The position numbers and the translations under genes were made by a program. The notes beneath the pieces are model-generated. The model was not told the origin of the DNA. It did no database searches and saw nothing but the letters and a program-made list of their open reading frames with translations. A stretch of 35,908 nucleotides of DNA from Rhizobacter sp. (lineage in GTDB: Bacteria > Pseudomonadota > Gammaproteobacteria > Burkholderiales > Burkholderiaceae_C): assembly GCA_021732645.1 (NCBI GenBank), contig JAKFUQ010000034.1:1-35908 (forward strand), given 5' to 3'. Shown in pieces: positions 23,253-33,506 of the stretch. Within the stretch, counting starts at the first letter, position 1; each line of letters starts with the position of its first letter.

Positions 23253-24446
23253 ATGGCATTGACCATCAACACCAACGTATCCTCGCTGACGGCACAGCGC
23301 AACTTGAGCACTTCGCAAAGTTCGCTGTCCACGTCTTTGCAACGTCTGTCGTCTGGCTTGCGCGTCAACAGCGCCAAGGACGACGCCGCCGGCCTCGCGA
23401 TCGCTGAACGTCTGAGCTCGCAAGTTCGCGGCCTGAACGTCGCGGCCCGCAACGCCAACGACGGCATTTCGCTGGCGCAAACCGCTGAAGGCGCGCTGGG
23501 CAAAGTGACCGAGTCGCTGCAACGCATTCGCGAACTGGCAGTTCAGTCGGCCAACGCGACCAACAGCGCAGACGACCGCAAGGCGCTGCAAAACGAAGTC
23601 TCGCAACTGCGTGACGAAATCGACCGCGTCGCCAAGAACACCACTTTCAACGGCACCAAGCTGCTTGACGGCTCGCTGACCGGCGCCACCTTCCAGATCG
23701 GCTCCGGCGCCGGCGAAAACATCACCGTCTCGTCGGTGACGAACGCCAGCGCCAGCAACCTGTCGAGCGTGACCTTCGGTTCCGGTGACGTGGCTGACAT
23801 CAGCACCGGCTCGGTCACGACGCTGGCCGCCATCACGGCCGGCACGCTGGCGATCACCGTTGACGGCACCGAATACGACCTGTCGGCCGTGGCCGCCGCC
23901 GACTCCGCCGAGCAGCGTCTGGGCCAAGTGGCTGAGGCGATCAACCGCCGCACCTCGGACACCGGCGTCACTGCCTACCTGTCCAAGGAGGCCGACGGCG
24001 AATACGCTTTGGCTTTCCGCTCCAGCAAGCTCGACTCGTCTGACGCCGCCGCGGCAGTCTCCATCGGTGGCTTCACCGTGGCGACCACCGGCATTGCCGA
24101 TGGCAGCCTGACGGTGGCCGCTGACAGCGTCACTGGTGTTGAGGATCTGTCGGTGGAAACGGTTGAAGACGCGTGGTTGGCCATCAAGCAGATCGACGAT
24201 GCGCTCGACCAGGTCAACAGCGCACGTGCCACCTTGGGTGCGGTGCAAAGCCGCTTCGAGGCGGCTGTTTCCAACATCGCCACGCAAGTCGAGAACACGG
24301 CCGCCGCACGGGGCCGGATCGTCGATGCGGACTTCGCATCGGAAACGGCGAACCTGTCGCGTGCTCAGGTTCTGCAACAGGCGGGTACGGCCATCGTGGC
24401 CCAGGCCAACCAGTTGCCGCAGCAGGTGCTGCAGCTGTTGCGATAA
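23253..24446 (+). CDS. fliC: flagellin (first of tandem pair)
   Basis: [54 protein letters not shown]...; C-terminal [36 protein letters not shown]. Confidence 0.98.
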   Translation: MALTINTNVSSLTAQRNLSTSQSSLSTSLQRLSSGLRVNSAKDDAAGLAIAERLSSQVRGLNVAARNANDGISLAQTAEGALGKVTESLQRIRELAVQSANATNSADDRKALQNEVSQLRDEIDRVAKNTTFNGTKLLDGSLTGATFQIGSGAGENITVSSVTNASASNLSSVTFGSGDVADISTGSVTTLAAITAGTLAITVDGTEYDLSAVAAADSAEQRLGQVAEAINRRTSDTGVTAYLSKEADGEYALAFRSSKLDSSDAAAAVSIGGFTVATTGIADGSLTVAADSVTGVEDLSVETVEDAWLAIKQIDDALDQVNSARATLGAVQSRFEAAVSNIATQVENTAAARGRIVDADFASETANLSRAQVLQQAGTAIVAQANQLPQQVLQLLR

Positions 24447-24487
24447 GCGACACCGGTGTGCGCCGCGCGCTGCGCGGCGTCATCTTC

Positions 24488-24515
24488 AAAGTGCCCGGCC
24501 CTGCCGGGCACTTTT
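24488..24515 (+). terminator. rho-independent terminator after the first flagellin
   Basis: AAAGTGCCCGGC-CCT-GCCGGGCACTTTT. Confidence 0.9.
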
Positions 24516-24673
24516 CGTTTCTGCGTCAAATTAGGCAGGGCTTCGGGCACCTTATCGGGCTAATGGCGTGGCGCAGTGCTGTTGAGAATCCAACCCACAC
24601 ACAGCGGTCTTGGTGATCGCGACGGTGCCGACGGTGGGTTGGTGCCGATTTCTGTAGACGTTGGAGACCGACC

Positions 24674-25873
24674 ATGCCACAGACGATCAACACAAACATC
24701 AACTCGCTCACCGCGCAACGCAACTTGACCGCGTCGCAAAGCTCGCTGGCCACATCGATCCAGCGGCTGTCTTCGGGCTTGCGCGTGAACAGCGCCAAGG
24801 ACGATGCGGCCGGCCTCGCGATTGCCGAACGACTGAACACCCAGATTCGCGGCCTCAATGTGGCCGCTCGCAACGCCAACGATGGCATCTCATTGGCCCA
24901 GGTGGCTGAAGGTGCGCTCGGCAAGGTGGGCGACTCGCTGCAACGCATTCGTGAGCTGGCGGTGCAATCGGCCAACGCGACCAACAGTGCCAGCGACCGC
25001 GCTGCACTGCAGGCCGAAGTGGCGCAGCTGACCGATGAAGTCAACCGCGTCGCCAAGCAGACCTCGTTCAACGGCACCAAGCTGCTCGACGGCAGCTTCA
25101 CCGCCGCCAGCTTCCAGATCGGCGCCAACTCCGGCGAGGCGATCACCATCGCCGCACTCACCAACGTGAGCACCGATGGCCTGTCGAACGTGACCTATGG
25201 CACCGGCGATGTCACCGACATCAGCAGTGGCGGGATCACCACGCTGACCGCCATCGCCAGTGGCACGCTGGCGATCTCGGTCGCAGGGACCGAGTACCCA
25301 TTGGCCGGTGTCGCCGCCGCCCGCAGCTCGGAAGAGCGGCTGGGCCAGGTGGCCGAAGCCATCAATCGGCGCACCTCCGACACCGGAGTGACCGCCTACC
25401 TGTCCAAGCAAGCCGATGGTGAGTACACGCTGGCGTTCCGGTCGAGCACGGTCGATGCGGTGACGGCCACGGCAGCGGCCGTGACCTTCGGCGGCTTCAG
25501 CGTGGCGACCACCGGCATCGGCGACACGAGCGCCAACATCGCCTCGACCAATGTCTCCGGGTTCAGCGCCCTGTCGGTGGCCAGCACCGAAGACGCGTGG
25601 CTTGCCATCAAGCAGATCGACGACGCACTTGACCAGGTCAACAGCGCACGTGCCACCTTGGGTGCGGTGCAAAGCCGCTTCGAGACGGCGGTGTCGAACA
25701 TCGCCATTCAATCGGAAAACACTGCTGCCGCGCGTGGCCGCATCGTCGATGCCGACTTCGCGGTCGAAACGGCGAACCTCTCGCGTGCGCAGATCCTGCA
25801 ACAAGCGGGCACCGCGCTGGTGGCGCAGGCCAATCAGCTGCCGCAGCAGGTGCTGCAGCTGCTGCAGCGTTGA
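24674..25873 (+). CDS. fliC: flagellin (second of tandem pair)
   Basis: [54 protein letters not shown]...; C-terminal [38 protein letters not shown]. Confidence 0.98.
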   Translation: MPQTINTNINSLTAQRNLTASQSSLATSIQRLSSGLRVNSAKDDAAGLAIAERLNTQIRGLNVAARNANDGISLAQVAEGALGKVGDSLQRIRELAVQSANATNSASDRAALQAEVAQLTDEVNRVAKQTSFNGTKLLDGSFTAASFQIGANSGEAITIAALTNVSTDGLSNVTYGTGDVTDISSGGITTLTAIASGTLAISVAGTEYPLAGVAAARSSEERLGQVAEAINRRTSDTGVTAYLSKQADGEYTLAFRSSTVDAVTATAAAVTFGGFSVATTGIGDTSANIASTNVSGFSALSVASTEDAWLAIKQIDDALDQVNSARATLGAVQSRFETAVSNIAIQSENTAAARGRIVDADFAVETANLSRAQILQQAGTALVAQANQLPQQVLQLLQR

Positions 25874-25902
25874 TCCGGCGAACTGAAATCGGTCATCGAC
25901 AC

Positions 25903-25947
25903 ACGACCCACGCGGTCCGAGCGGGCTGGGTGGGTCGTGGTCATTTT
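25903..25947 (+). terminator. candidate terminator after the second flagellin
   Basis: ACGACCCAC ... GTGGGTCGT inverted repeat followed by GGTCATTTT. Confidence 0.6.
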
Positions 25948-25951
25948 GGAC

Positions 25952-25978
25952 TCAAGTTGCGCCACCTGCCGTCGATAC
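25952..25978 (+). promoter_or_regulatory. candidate FliA (sigma-28) promoter for fliD
   Basis: TCAA-N15-GTCGATAC, 26 bp upstream of the fliD start. Confidence 0.65.
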
Positions 25979-26004
25979 GACACGAACACTGAAGGAGCGT
26001 TCTG

Positions 26005-27459
26005 ATGGCGACCATTTCGTCCCCCGGCCTGGGCAGCGGACTCGACGTCGACTCGATCGTCGGCCAGCTGGTGGCGATCGAGCGGCGCCCGATCGAGTTG
26101 TTGACGCAACAAAAGACCACGCTGCAGGCCAAGCTGTCGTCCTTCGGCTTGCTCAAGAGCTACACCACCAACGTGCAGGACGCGGTGTCGCGCCTCGCCG
26201 ATCCGACGCTGTGGCAACGGACCACGGCAGTGTCGAGCGACACGGCCAGGCTGACGGCCAGCTCGACGGCGGTGGCCGTACCCGGCAACTACAGCATCCA
26301 GGTGTCGCAGCTCGCCCAAGCCCATTCGCTGGCGTCGGGTGTCTACGCCAGCAGCAGCGCGTCGGTCGGCACCGGCACGCTCACCATCGACCTCGGCAGC
26401 TACGACAGCGGGTCGAACTTTGTGCCGCGTACGCCACCGGCCTCGGTCAGCATTGCCATTGGCGTTGGCGAAGACTCGCTGGAGTCGGTGCGCGCCAAGA
26501 TCAATGCTGCCAATGCCGGGGTGACCGCCACGATCGTCAAAGACGCTTCCGGCGCACGCCTGGCGATCCAGTCCACGGCCACCGGCGCCAGCAGCGCCAT
26601 CCGCATTGCGGTCGCTGCCGACACGCCGTTGCCGGTGGGCCCCAGCGATCCGCCGTCGCTGGCCAGCCTGGCCTACGACCCTGGCGTGCCGGCCACCAGC
26701 CAACTGACCCAGACCCTCGAACCCAAGAATGCGCTGGCAACGATCAACGGCCTGAGTGTGGCGTCGACGACCAACACCTTCACCGACGCCATCGAAGGCG
26801 TGACGCTGAATGTCGCCCAGGTCACCACCAGCGCCGTCCAGGTTCGCGTGGGGGCCGACAGCGACGCCTTCAAGAAGGCGGTCACCGACTTTGTCCGGTC
26901 GTACAACGAGATCAGCAACTACCTGTCGGCGCAGACCAGATTCGATCCCGACACCAAGGTGGCCGGCGCGCTGCAAGGCGACCGGGCAACCTTGTCGCTG
27001 CAATCGCAGTTGCGCACCGCTGTTGCGCAGCCCAGCGACGCCTCCGCCACCTACCGCACGCTGTCCGACCTGGGCATCGAGCTGCAAAGAAATGGCACGC
27101 TGACCGTCAACGACAGCAAGCTGACCGCTGCACTGGGCAACCTCACTGAGGTCGGCAAAGCATTCAGCAACCCGGCCACCGCGGGTGCTGGCGCCACCGG
27201 GATTGCGGTGCGGCTCAAGGCACTGACGACGGCGGCCAACAACAGCGACGGCGTGGTCACCACCCGTGCCGAGGCATTGCGCGCATCGATCAAGCGCAGC
27301 GACACCAGCGTCGAGCGCTATGAGTTGCGGGTGGCGGCCACGCGGGCGCGTCTGTTGGCGCAGTACGGCGCGCTCGACACCCGGATCAGCACGCTGAACA
27401 ACTTGAACACGTTTGTCACGCAGCAGTTCTTCAACACCTCGAACAGCAACAACAACTGA
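26005..27459 (+). CDS. fliD: flagellar filament capping protein FliD
   Basis: MATISSPGLGSGLDVDSIVGQLVAIERRPIELLTQQKTTLQAKLSSFGLLKS...; C-terminal LDTRISTLNNLNTFVTQQF. Confidence 0.97.
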   Translation: MATISSPGLGSGLDVDSIVGQLVAIERRPIELLTQQKTTLQAKLSSFGLLKSYTTNVQDAVSRLADPTLWQRTTAVSSDTARLTASSTAVAVPGNYSIQVSQLAQAHSLASGVYASSSASVGTGTLTIDLGSYDSGSNFVPRTPPASVSIAIGVGEDSLESVRAKINAANAGVTATIVKDASGARLAIQSTATGASSAIRIAVAADTPLPVGPSDPPSLASLAYDPGVPATSQLTQTLEPKNALATINGLSVASTTNTFTDAIEGVTLNVAQVTTSAVQVRVGADSDAFKKAVTDFVRSYNEISNYLSAQTRFDPDTKVAGALQGDRATLSLQSQLRTAVAQPSDASATYRTLSDLGIELQRNGTLTVNDSKLTAALGNLTEVGKAFSNPATAGAGATGIAVRLKALTTAANNSDGVVTTRAEALRASIKRSDTSVERYELRVAATRARLLAQYGALDTRISTLNNLNTFVTQQFFNTSNSNNN

Positions 27460-27472
27460 GCGTCTCGCGCAC

Positions 27473-27500
27473 TCAAGTGCCCGCGCTGCGGTGCCGATAA
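27473..27500 (+). promoter_or_regulatory. candidate FliA promoter for fliS
   Basis: TCAA-N16-GCCGATAA, 32 bp upstream of the fliS start. Confidence 0.55.
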
Positions 27501-27532
27501 ACAAGCACCCAGACTTCTCGAGGATGCCCGCG

Positions 27533-27985
27533 ATGTACGCCGCAGCCAACCCCTTTCGCAATGCCAGCTTCAGCGGGCAGTCGAATGCCTATCGCGAGGT
27601 CGGAGTCACCTCCGCAGTCGACGGGGCGAACCCGCATCGGTTGATCCAGATGCTCTACGACGGGCTGCTCGAATCGATCGCCCAGGCCCGCGGGGCCATG
27701 CGCGCGAACAACGTCGAGCTGAAATGTCACAGCCTCAGCCGCGCGGTGCGCATCGTCGAGGAAGGCCTGCACGGCGGGCTGGACCTGGCGTCGGGTGGTG
27801 AGCTGGCAGCCAACCTGAGCGTGCTCTATGGCTATGTGTCGCGGCGACTCACGCTGGCCAATCTGCGCAACGACGAGGCCATGCTGCAGGAGTGCGCCGA
27901 CCTGGTCGAGCCGCTGCGCGATGCCTGGTCGCAAATTGCCGCACAGGCCACGGCATCAACACCGAAACGGGTTGTCAACGGATGA
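27533..27985 (+). CDS. fliS: flagellin export chaperone FliS
   Basis: MYAAANPFRNASFSGQSNAYREVGVTSAVDGANPHRLIQMLYDGLLESIAQARGAM... Confidence 0.96.
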   Translation: MYAAANPFRNASFSGQSNAYREVGVTSAVDGANPHRLIQMLYDGLLESIAQARGAMRANNVELKCHSLSRAVRIVEEGLHGGLDLASGGELAANLSVLYGYVSRRLTLANLRNDEAMLQECADLVEPLRDAWSQIAAQATASTPKRVVNG

Positions 27986-28320
27986 AACTGCAGCCGCAAA
28001 CCACCCCCACCGGAACGGACATGAGCACCACCTTGCTCCAGTACTACGAGGCCATAGAACGCGCCAGCCAGGACATGCTCGAGGCCGCACGCAATGGCAA
28101 CTGGGACGCCGTGGTCAAGCTCGAAGGCGCTTGCGCCTTGCTGATCACACAGCTCAAGCACGCCGCCGCGAATCAGAGGCTGGCCAGTGAAGAGTTGCAA
28201 TTGAAGTCGCGCATCATGCAGCGCATCCTGGTCAACGACGCCGAGGTGCGGGTGCTGGCCGAGCCCTGGCTGGAAGGCCTGGATCACCTGCTGGGGACGA
28301 CCCCGGCCACGCTGCACTGA
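27982..28320 (+). CDS. fliT: FliT-like flagellar chaperone
   Basis: Starts in an ATGA overlap with fliS; MSTTLLQYYEAIERASQDMLEAARNGNWDAVVKLEGACALLITQLK; position after fliS. Confidence 0.8.
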   Translation: MKLQPQTTPTGTDMSTTLLQYYEAIERASQDMLEAARNGNWDAVVKLEGACALLITQLKHAAANQRLASEELQLKSRIMQRILVNDAEVRVLAEPWLEGLDHLLGTTPATLH

Positions 28321-28336
28321 GCAGCGTCACCTGGCC

Positions 28337-29095
28337 ATGGACACGCTGCCGATGCCGCTGGACGCCGTGGCTGCTGCGCATGGCGGCCTCGACGACTTCC
28401 ACATCACCGCGCCGGTGGAACTGGCGGCCATGCTCAAGCAACTGCTCGATGCCAATGTGGTGCTGAACCTGAACGCACCCAACGGCACGGCGGTGGCCGT
28501 CACGCTGTGGACGGTGGATGCGGCGCGGGACATGATCAGCTTCAGTGCCGATCCCCAGTCGCCGCAACTCCAGGCGCTGATTGAATGCAACGAAGCGGTG
28601 GCCGTGGGCTACCTCGACAGCGTCAAGTTGCAGTTCGACCTGCAGGGGTTGCTGCTGGTGCACAACGGTCGCACCAGCGCGATCAGCTGCAGCTACCCCC
28701 GCGACATGTTCCGCTTTCAGCGCCGCAACGGCTACCGCGTCCGGCCGCTGCTGCGGCATGCACCGATGGCGCAGCTGCGCCACCCCATGTTGCGCGACAT
28801 GCCGCTGTCGCTGCGCGTGCTCGATGTGAGCATCGGCGGCTGTGCGCTGTTTCTGCCCGACGATGTGCCGATGATCGAGCCCGGCGTGCTGCTCAACGGC
28901 GTGGCGCTTGAACTCGATGCCGACACCCGCATCAGCACGCCCTTGCGACTGCAACACGTCACCTCGCTGCAGCACGATGCGGGCGGCGTGCGGCTGGGCT
29001 GCGAGATGGTCAATGTCGGTGCCGACAGCCTGCGTGCGCTGCAGCGCTACATCGACCAGACACAGAAGCGTCGGCGCCAGATCGCGCTCGACTGA
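28337..29095 (+). CDS. ycgR: flagellar brake protein YcgR (PilZN-PilZ)
   Basis: c-di-GMP-binding PilZ motifs FRFQRRNGYRVRP and DVSIGGCAL preceded by a YcgR-type N-terminal domain. Confidence 0.93.
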   Translation: MDTLPMPLDAVAAAHGGLDDFHITAPVELAAMLKQLLDANVVLNLNAPNGTAVAVTLWTVDAARDMISFSADPQSPQLQALIECNEAVAVGYLDSVKLQFDLQGLLLVHNGRTSAISCSYPRDMFRFQRRNGYRVRPLLRHAPMAQLRHPMLRDMPLSLRVLDVSIGGCALFLPDDVPMIEPGVLLNGVALELDADTRISTPLRLQHVTSLQHDAGGVRLGCEMVNVGADSLRALQRYIDQTQKRRRQIALD

Positions 29096-29204
29096 GCACT
29101 GCACCACGCGTTGTTACAACGTGGCGGCGGGCTGCCGTCAAGTCCACAGCGCAGTCGCCGACATCCTGGATACGGGCAGCGTGCCCCGAATGCCGGAGTG
29201 AACC

Positions 29205-29456
29205 ATGAACCTTAGCAAAGTGACTGCCATCAGCGCGGGCGCTCCGACGATCGCTGCGGTTCGGCCTGCCGACGCTGCCAGCGATTCGTCCCAGCAGTCG
29301 TCGCAGCGCGAGCAACAGCAGTCCGAGCCCGACACGGGAGCGCGCCGCTTTCCCTGGTTGAGCTGGGAAACCAGGCAGCTTGAAGCAGCATCGAAGCAGC
29401 CCTCACCGTATGGCCGCGTGCCGCTGCTCGGGGAAACGCTGGACCAGAAGGTGTGA
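29205..29456 (+). CDS. small hypothetical protein (83 aa)
   Basis: ATG with GGAG spaced upstream; MNLSKVTAISAGAPTIAAVRPADAASDSSQQSSQREQQQSEPDTGARRFPWLSWETRQLEAASKQPSPYGRVPLLGETLDQKV; no strong competing frame. Confidence 0.45.
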   Translation: MNLSKVTAISAGAPTIAAVRPADAASDSSQQSSQREQQQSEPDTGARRFPWLSWETRQLEAASKQPSPYGRVPLLGETLDQKV

Positions 29457-29480
29457 CCAGGCGGGGCGTGAGCCCGCGCC

Positions 29481-29804
29481 TTACACCTGCATGTTCATGA
29501 TGTCGCTGTACGCCTGAACCAGCTTGTTGCGCACCTGGATCGTCGCCTGGAAGCCGATCTGAGCCTTCTGCATCGCGACCATGGTCTCTTCGATGCTGAC
29601 GTTGGGGTTGTCGAGCTGCACCTCGCGCTGCAGCCGACCCGCCTGGGCTTGGGTGTTGCTGACCGCGCCCAGCGCCTGGGTCAACGCCGCCTGAAAACCA
29701 CCGCCCTCTGCCGCGGCCGCCTTACCCAGCGGTTGCCCTTGAAGGTTCAGGCCGGCGCGCGCCACCGCCTGTGAAAAGTCGAACGGCTTGAGCGTGACAT
29801 TCAT
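29481..29804 (-). CDS. fliE: flagellar hook-basal body protein FliE
   Basis: C-terminal SIEETMVAMQKAQIGFQATIQVRNKLVQAYSDIMNMQV. Confidence 0.95.
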   Translation of the reverse strand: MNVTLKPFDFSQAVARAGLNLQGQPLGKAAAAEGGGFQAALTQALGAVSNTQAQAGRLQREVQLDNPNVSIEETMVAMQKAQIGFQATIQVRNKLVQAYSDIMNMQV

Positions 29805-30019
29805 CCTGCACCCCTGAAATCCACCGGCAGCGGCGCTGGTGAGCCGCGCGCCGATGGCCGGTTTTGATGGTTGTCATCGTAGCCAGGCGGACGGCCAGCG
29901 ATGGGGCGAACTGACCGGGGTTTGGTTCGCTTCTCGATCCTTGGTGCGCCCGTTGGAGTTCGAATAATGGCTTCCATCGGCCGGCGCTTTCGGCTTTGCA
30001 ATCTCACTGAACGAGAACG

Positions 30020-31705
30020 ATGGACAACGCTGTCACCTTGAAGTCCCCCGGTGCCTTGAACGCCGATTCCAGTGTGGTTTCCCGCCTCGCCGCCCTGCCG
30101 CCGAAAAGCAAGTTCAACCTGGGTCTGGGTGCCGTGGTGCTGGTCGGTGTCGCGCTGGCCATGCTCTCGTGGAGCAGCCAGGGCGACTACAAGGTGCTGT
30201 ACGCCAACCTGTCGGACAAGGACGGTGGCGCGATCATCGCGCAGCTGTCGCAGATGAATGTGCCGTACCGCCATTCCGAAGGGGGTGCCGCGATCCTGGT
30301 GCCTGCCGCGCAGGTGCACGATGCCCGCTTGAAGCTGGCGTCGGCCGGCTTGCCCAAGGCGTCGGTCGGCGGCTTCGAGATGATGGACGGCGCCCGCTTC
30401 GGGCAGACCCAGTTTCAGGAACGGCTCACCTTCCAGCGCGGTCTGGAAGGCGAGTTGAGTCGATCGATCAGCTCACTGGCGGCGGTCGCAAGCGCACGCG
30501 TGCACCTCGCACTGCCGAACCAGAACGGCTTCTTTCGCGAGCAGCAAAAGCCCAGCGCGTCGGTGGTGCTGGCGCTGCACGCCGGGCGCACGCTTGATCG
30601 TGGCCAGGTCGCAGGCATCGTGCACCTGGTGTCGAGCAGCGTGCCCGAAATGAATCCGAAAGCCGTCAGCGTGCTCGACCAGACCGGGGCGTTGATTTCC
30701 TCGCCCCCCGACACCAGCGGGCAGGCCGGCCTGGACGCGCAGCAACTGCAGTACGTGGCACAGATCGAGCAGGGTTACAGCAAGCGCATCGCCGAAATAC
30801 TGGAGCCGGTGGTGGGCCGCGAGAACCTGCGCGCCAACGTCACCGCCGACATCGACTTTGCGCAGATCGAATCGACCGAAGAGGAATTCAAACCCAACCA
30901 GGGTGCCAGCGCCACGGCGACGGTGCGCAGCCAGCAGACCACCGAACAATCCGGAAGCAGTGCGGCCACACCCGCAGGCATCCCCGGTGCCGCCAGCAAC
31001 CAGCCGCCGCTGCCCGCCGCCGCCCCGATCACCGGTGCAGCCAGCCCACTGCAAACCGCGCAGGGCGGTGGTGTGACGGGCAACAGCCGCCGCGAAGCGA
31101 CCACGAACTTCGAGGTCGACAAAACGGTGCGTGTCACCCGCAACGCCACGGGCACGATCAAGCGACTGAATGCGGCCGTGGTGGTGAACAACCGCAGCGT
31201 CACCGATGCGAAAGGCAAGGTCACGCAGGTGCCGCTGTCGTCTGACGAACTCGAAAAAATGACCGCGCTGGTGCAAGAAAGCATAGGCTTCAACAAGGAA
31301 CGCGGCGACTCGGTGCGGGTGGTCAACGCGCCGTTCAAGGTCGACCCGCTCAGCGTGGTCGAAACACCGCTGTGGAAGCAGCCGGAAACCGTGGACATGC
31401 TGCGCACGGTGGCCGCTCCGCTCGGGCTGTCGCTGCTCGCGCTGCTGGTCTACTTCGGGATGATCAAACCCGGGCTGAAGGTGGCGTTGGCGACCCCGGC
31501 TGCCGGGCGCGGTGGCTCGCTCAATGCGCGCGTCGACGATGTCGACGCCTTGCCGGGCCTGCCTGGGCTGCCCAGCCCCCAGGTGCGGGCCCTGGAGGCG
31601 CCGCGCGACACCGTGAACCTCGATGCGGCCCGCGCGCTGGCCAAGGAAAACCCGGCGGCAGTCGCCCACATCGTGCGCGGCTGGGTCAGTGGGCAGCCCG
31701 CCTGA
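30020..31705 (+). CDS. fliF: flagellar M-ring protein FliF
   Basis: 561 aa; YKVLYANLSDKDGGAIIAQLSQMNVPYR, ARVHLALPNQNGFFREQQKPSASVVLALHAGRTLD, NFEVDKTVRVTRNATGTIKRLNAAVVVNN. Confidence 0.97.
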   Translation: MDNAVTLKSPGALNADSSVVSRLAALPPKSKFNLGLGAVVLVGVALAMLSWSSQGDYKVLYANLSDKDGGAIIAQLSQMNVPYRHSEGGAAILVPAAQVHDARLKLASAGLPKASVGGFEMMDGARFGQTQFQERLTFQRGLEGELSRSISSLAAVASARVHLALPNQNGFFREQQKPSASVVLALHAGRTLDRGQVAGIVHLVSSSVPEMNPKAVSVLDQTGALISSPPDTSGQAGLDAQQLQYVAQIEQGYSKRIAEILEPVVGRENLRANVTADIDFAQIESTEEEFKPNQGASATATVRSQQTTEQSGSSAATPAGIPGAASNQPPLPAAAPITGAASPLQTAQGGGVTGNSRREATTNFEVDKTVRVTRNATGTIKRLNAAVVVNNRSVTDAKGKVTQVPLSSDELEKMTALVQESIGFNKERGDSVRVVNAPFKVDPLSVVETPLWKQPETVDMLRTVAAPLGLSLLALLVYFGMIKPGLKVALATPAAGRGGSLNARVDDVDALPGLPGLPSPQVRALEAPRDTVNLDAARALAKENPAAVAHIVRGWVSGQPA

Positions 31706-31753
31706 TGGCCACTCACCGCCACCCCACGCCCGCTTTCCCCGGATGACCCGACG

Positions 31754-32761
31754 ATGAGTGCCGATACCGCCGACGAAGGGCTGGAGAACGCCGCCATCTT
31801 GTTGATGTCGCTGGGCGAGGAAGAGGCGTCGCAGGTCTTCAAGCACCTGACCCCGAAAGAAGTGCAGGCGCTGGGCGAGACCATCGCCAAGATGAAGGCC
31901 GTCACGCGCGACCGCGTCGATGGCGTGCTGTCGAAATTCTCGGCCATGGCCGGCGAGCAGAGCATGCTGGTGGCCGACAACGACGAGTACGTGAAGGGCG
32001 TGCTGCGCCGTGCGCTGGGCGATGACAAGGCCAATTTGCTGATCGACCGCATCCTGCAAGGCAGCGATGTGTCCGGGATCGAAAGCCTGAAGTGGATGGA
32101 TCCGCAGTCGGTGTCCGAGCTGCTGCGCAACGAGCACCCGCAGATCGTTGCGGCGATCCTGGTGCACCTGGACTACGACCAGGCGTCTTCGGTGCTGAGA
32201 CTTTTCACCGAGCGGCAGCGCAACGAGGTGCTGGTTCGCATTGCGACGCTCGATGGCATCCAGCCGTCGGCGCTGAAGGACCTCAACGAGGTGATGGGCA
32301 AGGTGCTGGCCGGCGGCGACAAGATGCGCAAAGCGTCGCTGGGCGGCGTGAAGCCGGCCGCCGAGATCATCAACATGATGGGTGGCAGTGTGGAGACGGC
32401 GGTGCTCGACTACATCCGCGAAGCCGACAACGAGCTGGCGCAGAAGATCATGGACAACATGTTCACCTTCGACGACCTGGAGAAGCTCGACGACAAGGCG
32501 ATCCAGACGCTGATGAAGGAAGTGCAAAGCGAGTCGCTGGTCATCGCGCTCAAGGGCGCGACACCGGAGATGCGCGAAAAAATCTTCCGCAACATGTCCA
32601 CGCGCGCCGCCGAGACGCTGCGCGAAGACCTCGATACACGCGGCCCGGTGCGGGTCAGCGAGGTCGAGAGCGAGCAGAAAGAATTGCTCAAGATCGTGCG
32701 CCGTCTGGCCGACGAGGGCCAGATCCAGTTGACCAGCGGCGGCGACGATGACTTCCTCTAA
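31754..32761 (+). CDS. fliG: flagellar motor switch protein FliG
   Basis: 335 aa; ENAAILLMSLGEEEASQVFKHLTPKEVQALG..., NEHPQIVAAILVHLDYDQASSVLRLF, MFTFDDLEKLDDKAIQTLMKEV. Confidence 0.98.
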   Translation: MSADTADEGLENAAILLMSLGEEEASQVFKHLTPKEVQALGETIAKMKAVTRDRVDGVLSKFSAMAGEQSMLVADNDEYVKGVLRRALGDDKANLLIDRILQGSDVSGIESLKWMDPQSVSELLRNEHPQIVAAILVHLDYDQASSVLRLFTERQRNEVLVRIATLDGIQPSALKDLNEVMGKVLAGGDKMRKASLGGVKPAAEIINMMGGSVETAVLDYIREADNELAQKIMDNMFTFDDLEKLDDKAIQTLMKEVQSESLVIALKGATPEMREKIFRNMSTRAAETLREDLDTRGPVRVSEVESEQKELLKIVRRLADEGQIQLTSGGDDDFL

Positions 32762-33506
32762 ATTCAAGAACGTGCCGCCGCCCGAGGGGAGTGGCAAGGC
32801 CTCGGTCTACGCCCGTTTCATCCCGCGCGAAGAGCTCAGCGCCTTCGAGGCGTGGAACCCCAGCGCGCTGTCGGGCGGTGATGCCCATGACAGCGCCGGC
32901 CTGCCCACCGCGGAACCCGAAGCGCCCCCGCTGTCGGTGGCCGAGCAACTGGCCGCGCAGTTGCGCGCCGCACGGCAAAGCGGCTACCAGGATGGCTACC
33001 GCGACGGGCTGTCGGCGCTCGACGGCTTCAAGCAGGGCTACGCCGCACAGATCACCTCCCAGCTCGGCCGCTTGATGGCATCGCACGGCGCACAGCTCGA
33101 TGGCTTGCAGCAACAGTTGGCGCAGGCGATCGCGGTGTGCGCCAACGCGATTGCGCGCCAGGTGGTGCGCAGCGAACTGGTGGCGCACCCGGCGCTGGTG
33201 GCCGCCGTGGCGCAGGAAGCCGTCGAGGCGTTGCTGCTCAGTGCGCGTCACATCACCCTGCGCGTGCATCCCGATGACGCGCCGCTGGTCGCGCAAGGCG
33301 CCGCTGAGGTGATGAAAGCACGTGGTGCACGGTTGATCCCCGACGCCAGCATCGCGCGCGGCGGCTGCCGCGTCGACAGCGACATCGCCAGCGTCGACGG
33401 CACGGTGGCCGCGCGGTGGCGCCGCGCCTCGGCCGCGCTGGGTTCGGGCACCGAGTGGACCGATGCCGACCCCAGTGATGCCGACCCCGGCGAGGCCACG
33501 CCATGA
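32748..33506 (+). CDS. fliH: flagellar assembly protein FliH
   Basis: 252 aa; overlaps the fliG end by 14 bp; [24 protein letters not shown]...[29 protein letters not shown]...[24 protein letters not shown]. Confidence 0.93.
   Translation: MTSSKFKNVPPPEGSGKASVYARFIPREELSAFEAWNPSALSGGDAHDSAGLPTAEPEAPPLSVAEQLAAQLRAARQSGYQDGYRDGLSALDGFKQGYAAQITSQLGRLMASHGAQLDGLQQQLAQAIAVCANAIARQVVRSELVAHPALVAAVAQEAVEALLLSARHITLRVHPDDAPLVAQGAAEVMKARGARLIPDASIARGGCRVDSDIASVDGTVAARWRRASAALGSGTEWTDADPSDADPGEATP

Noticed and set aside
24549-24560. TTATCGGG upstream of the second flagellin as a FliA -10 on the minus strand
   Set aside because: No acceptable -35 at the right spacing and no minus-strand gene downstream to drive.
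24644-24651. GCCGATTT as a -10 for the second flagellin
   Set aside because: Spacing to any TCAA/TAAA-like -35 is not satisfied; the promoter of this gene remains unassigned.
30473-32797. 774-aa minus-strand ORF opposite fliF/fliG
   Set aside because: Antisense to two clear flagellar genes; low-complexity His/Arg/Gly composition typical of long antisense ORFs in high-GC DNA.
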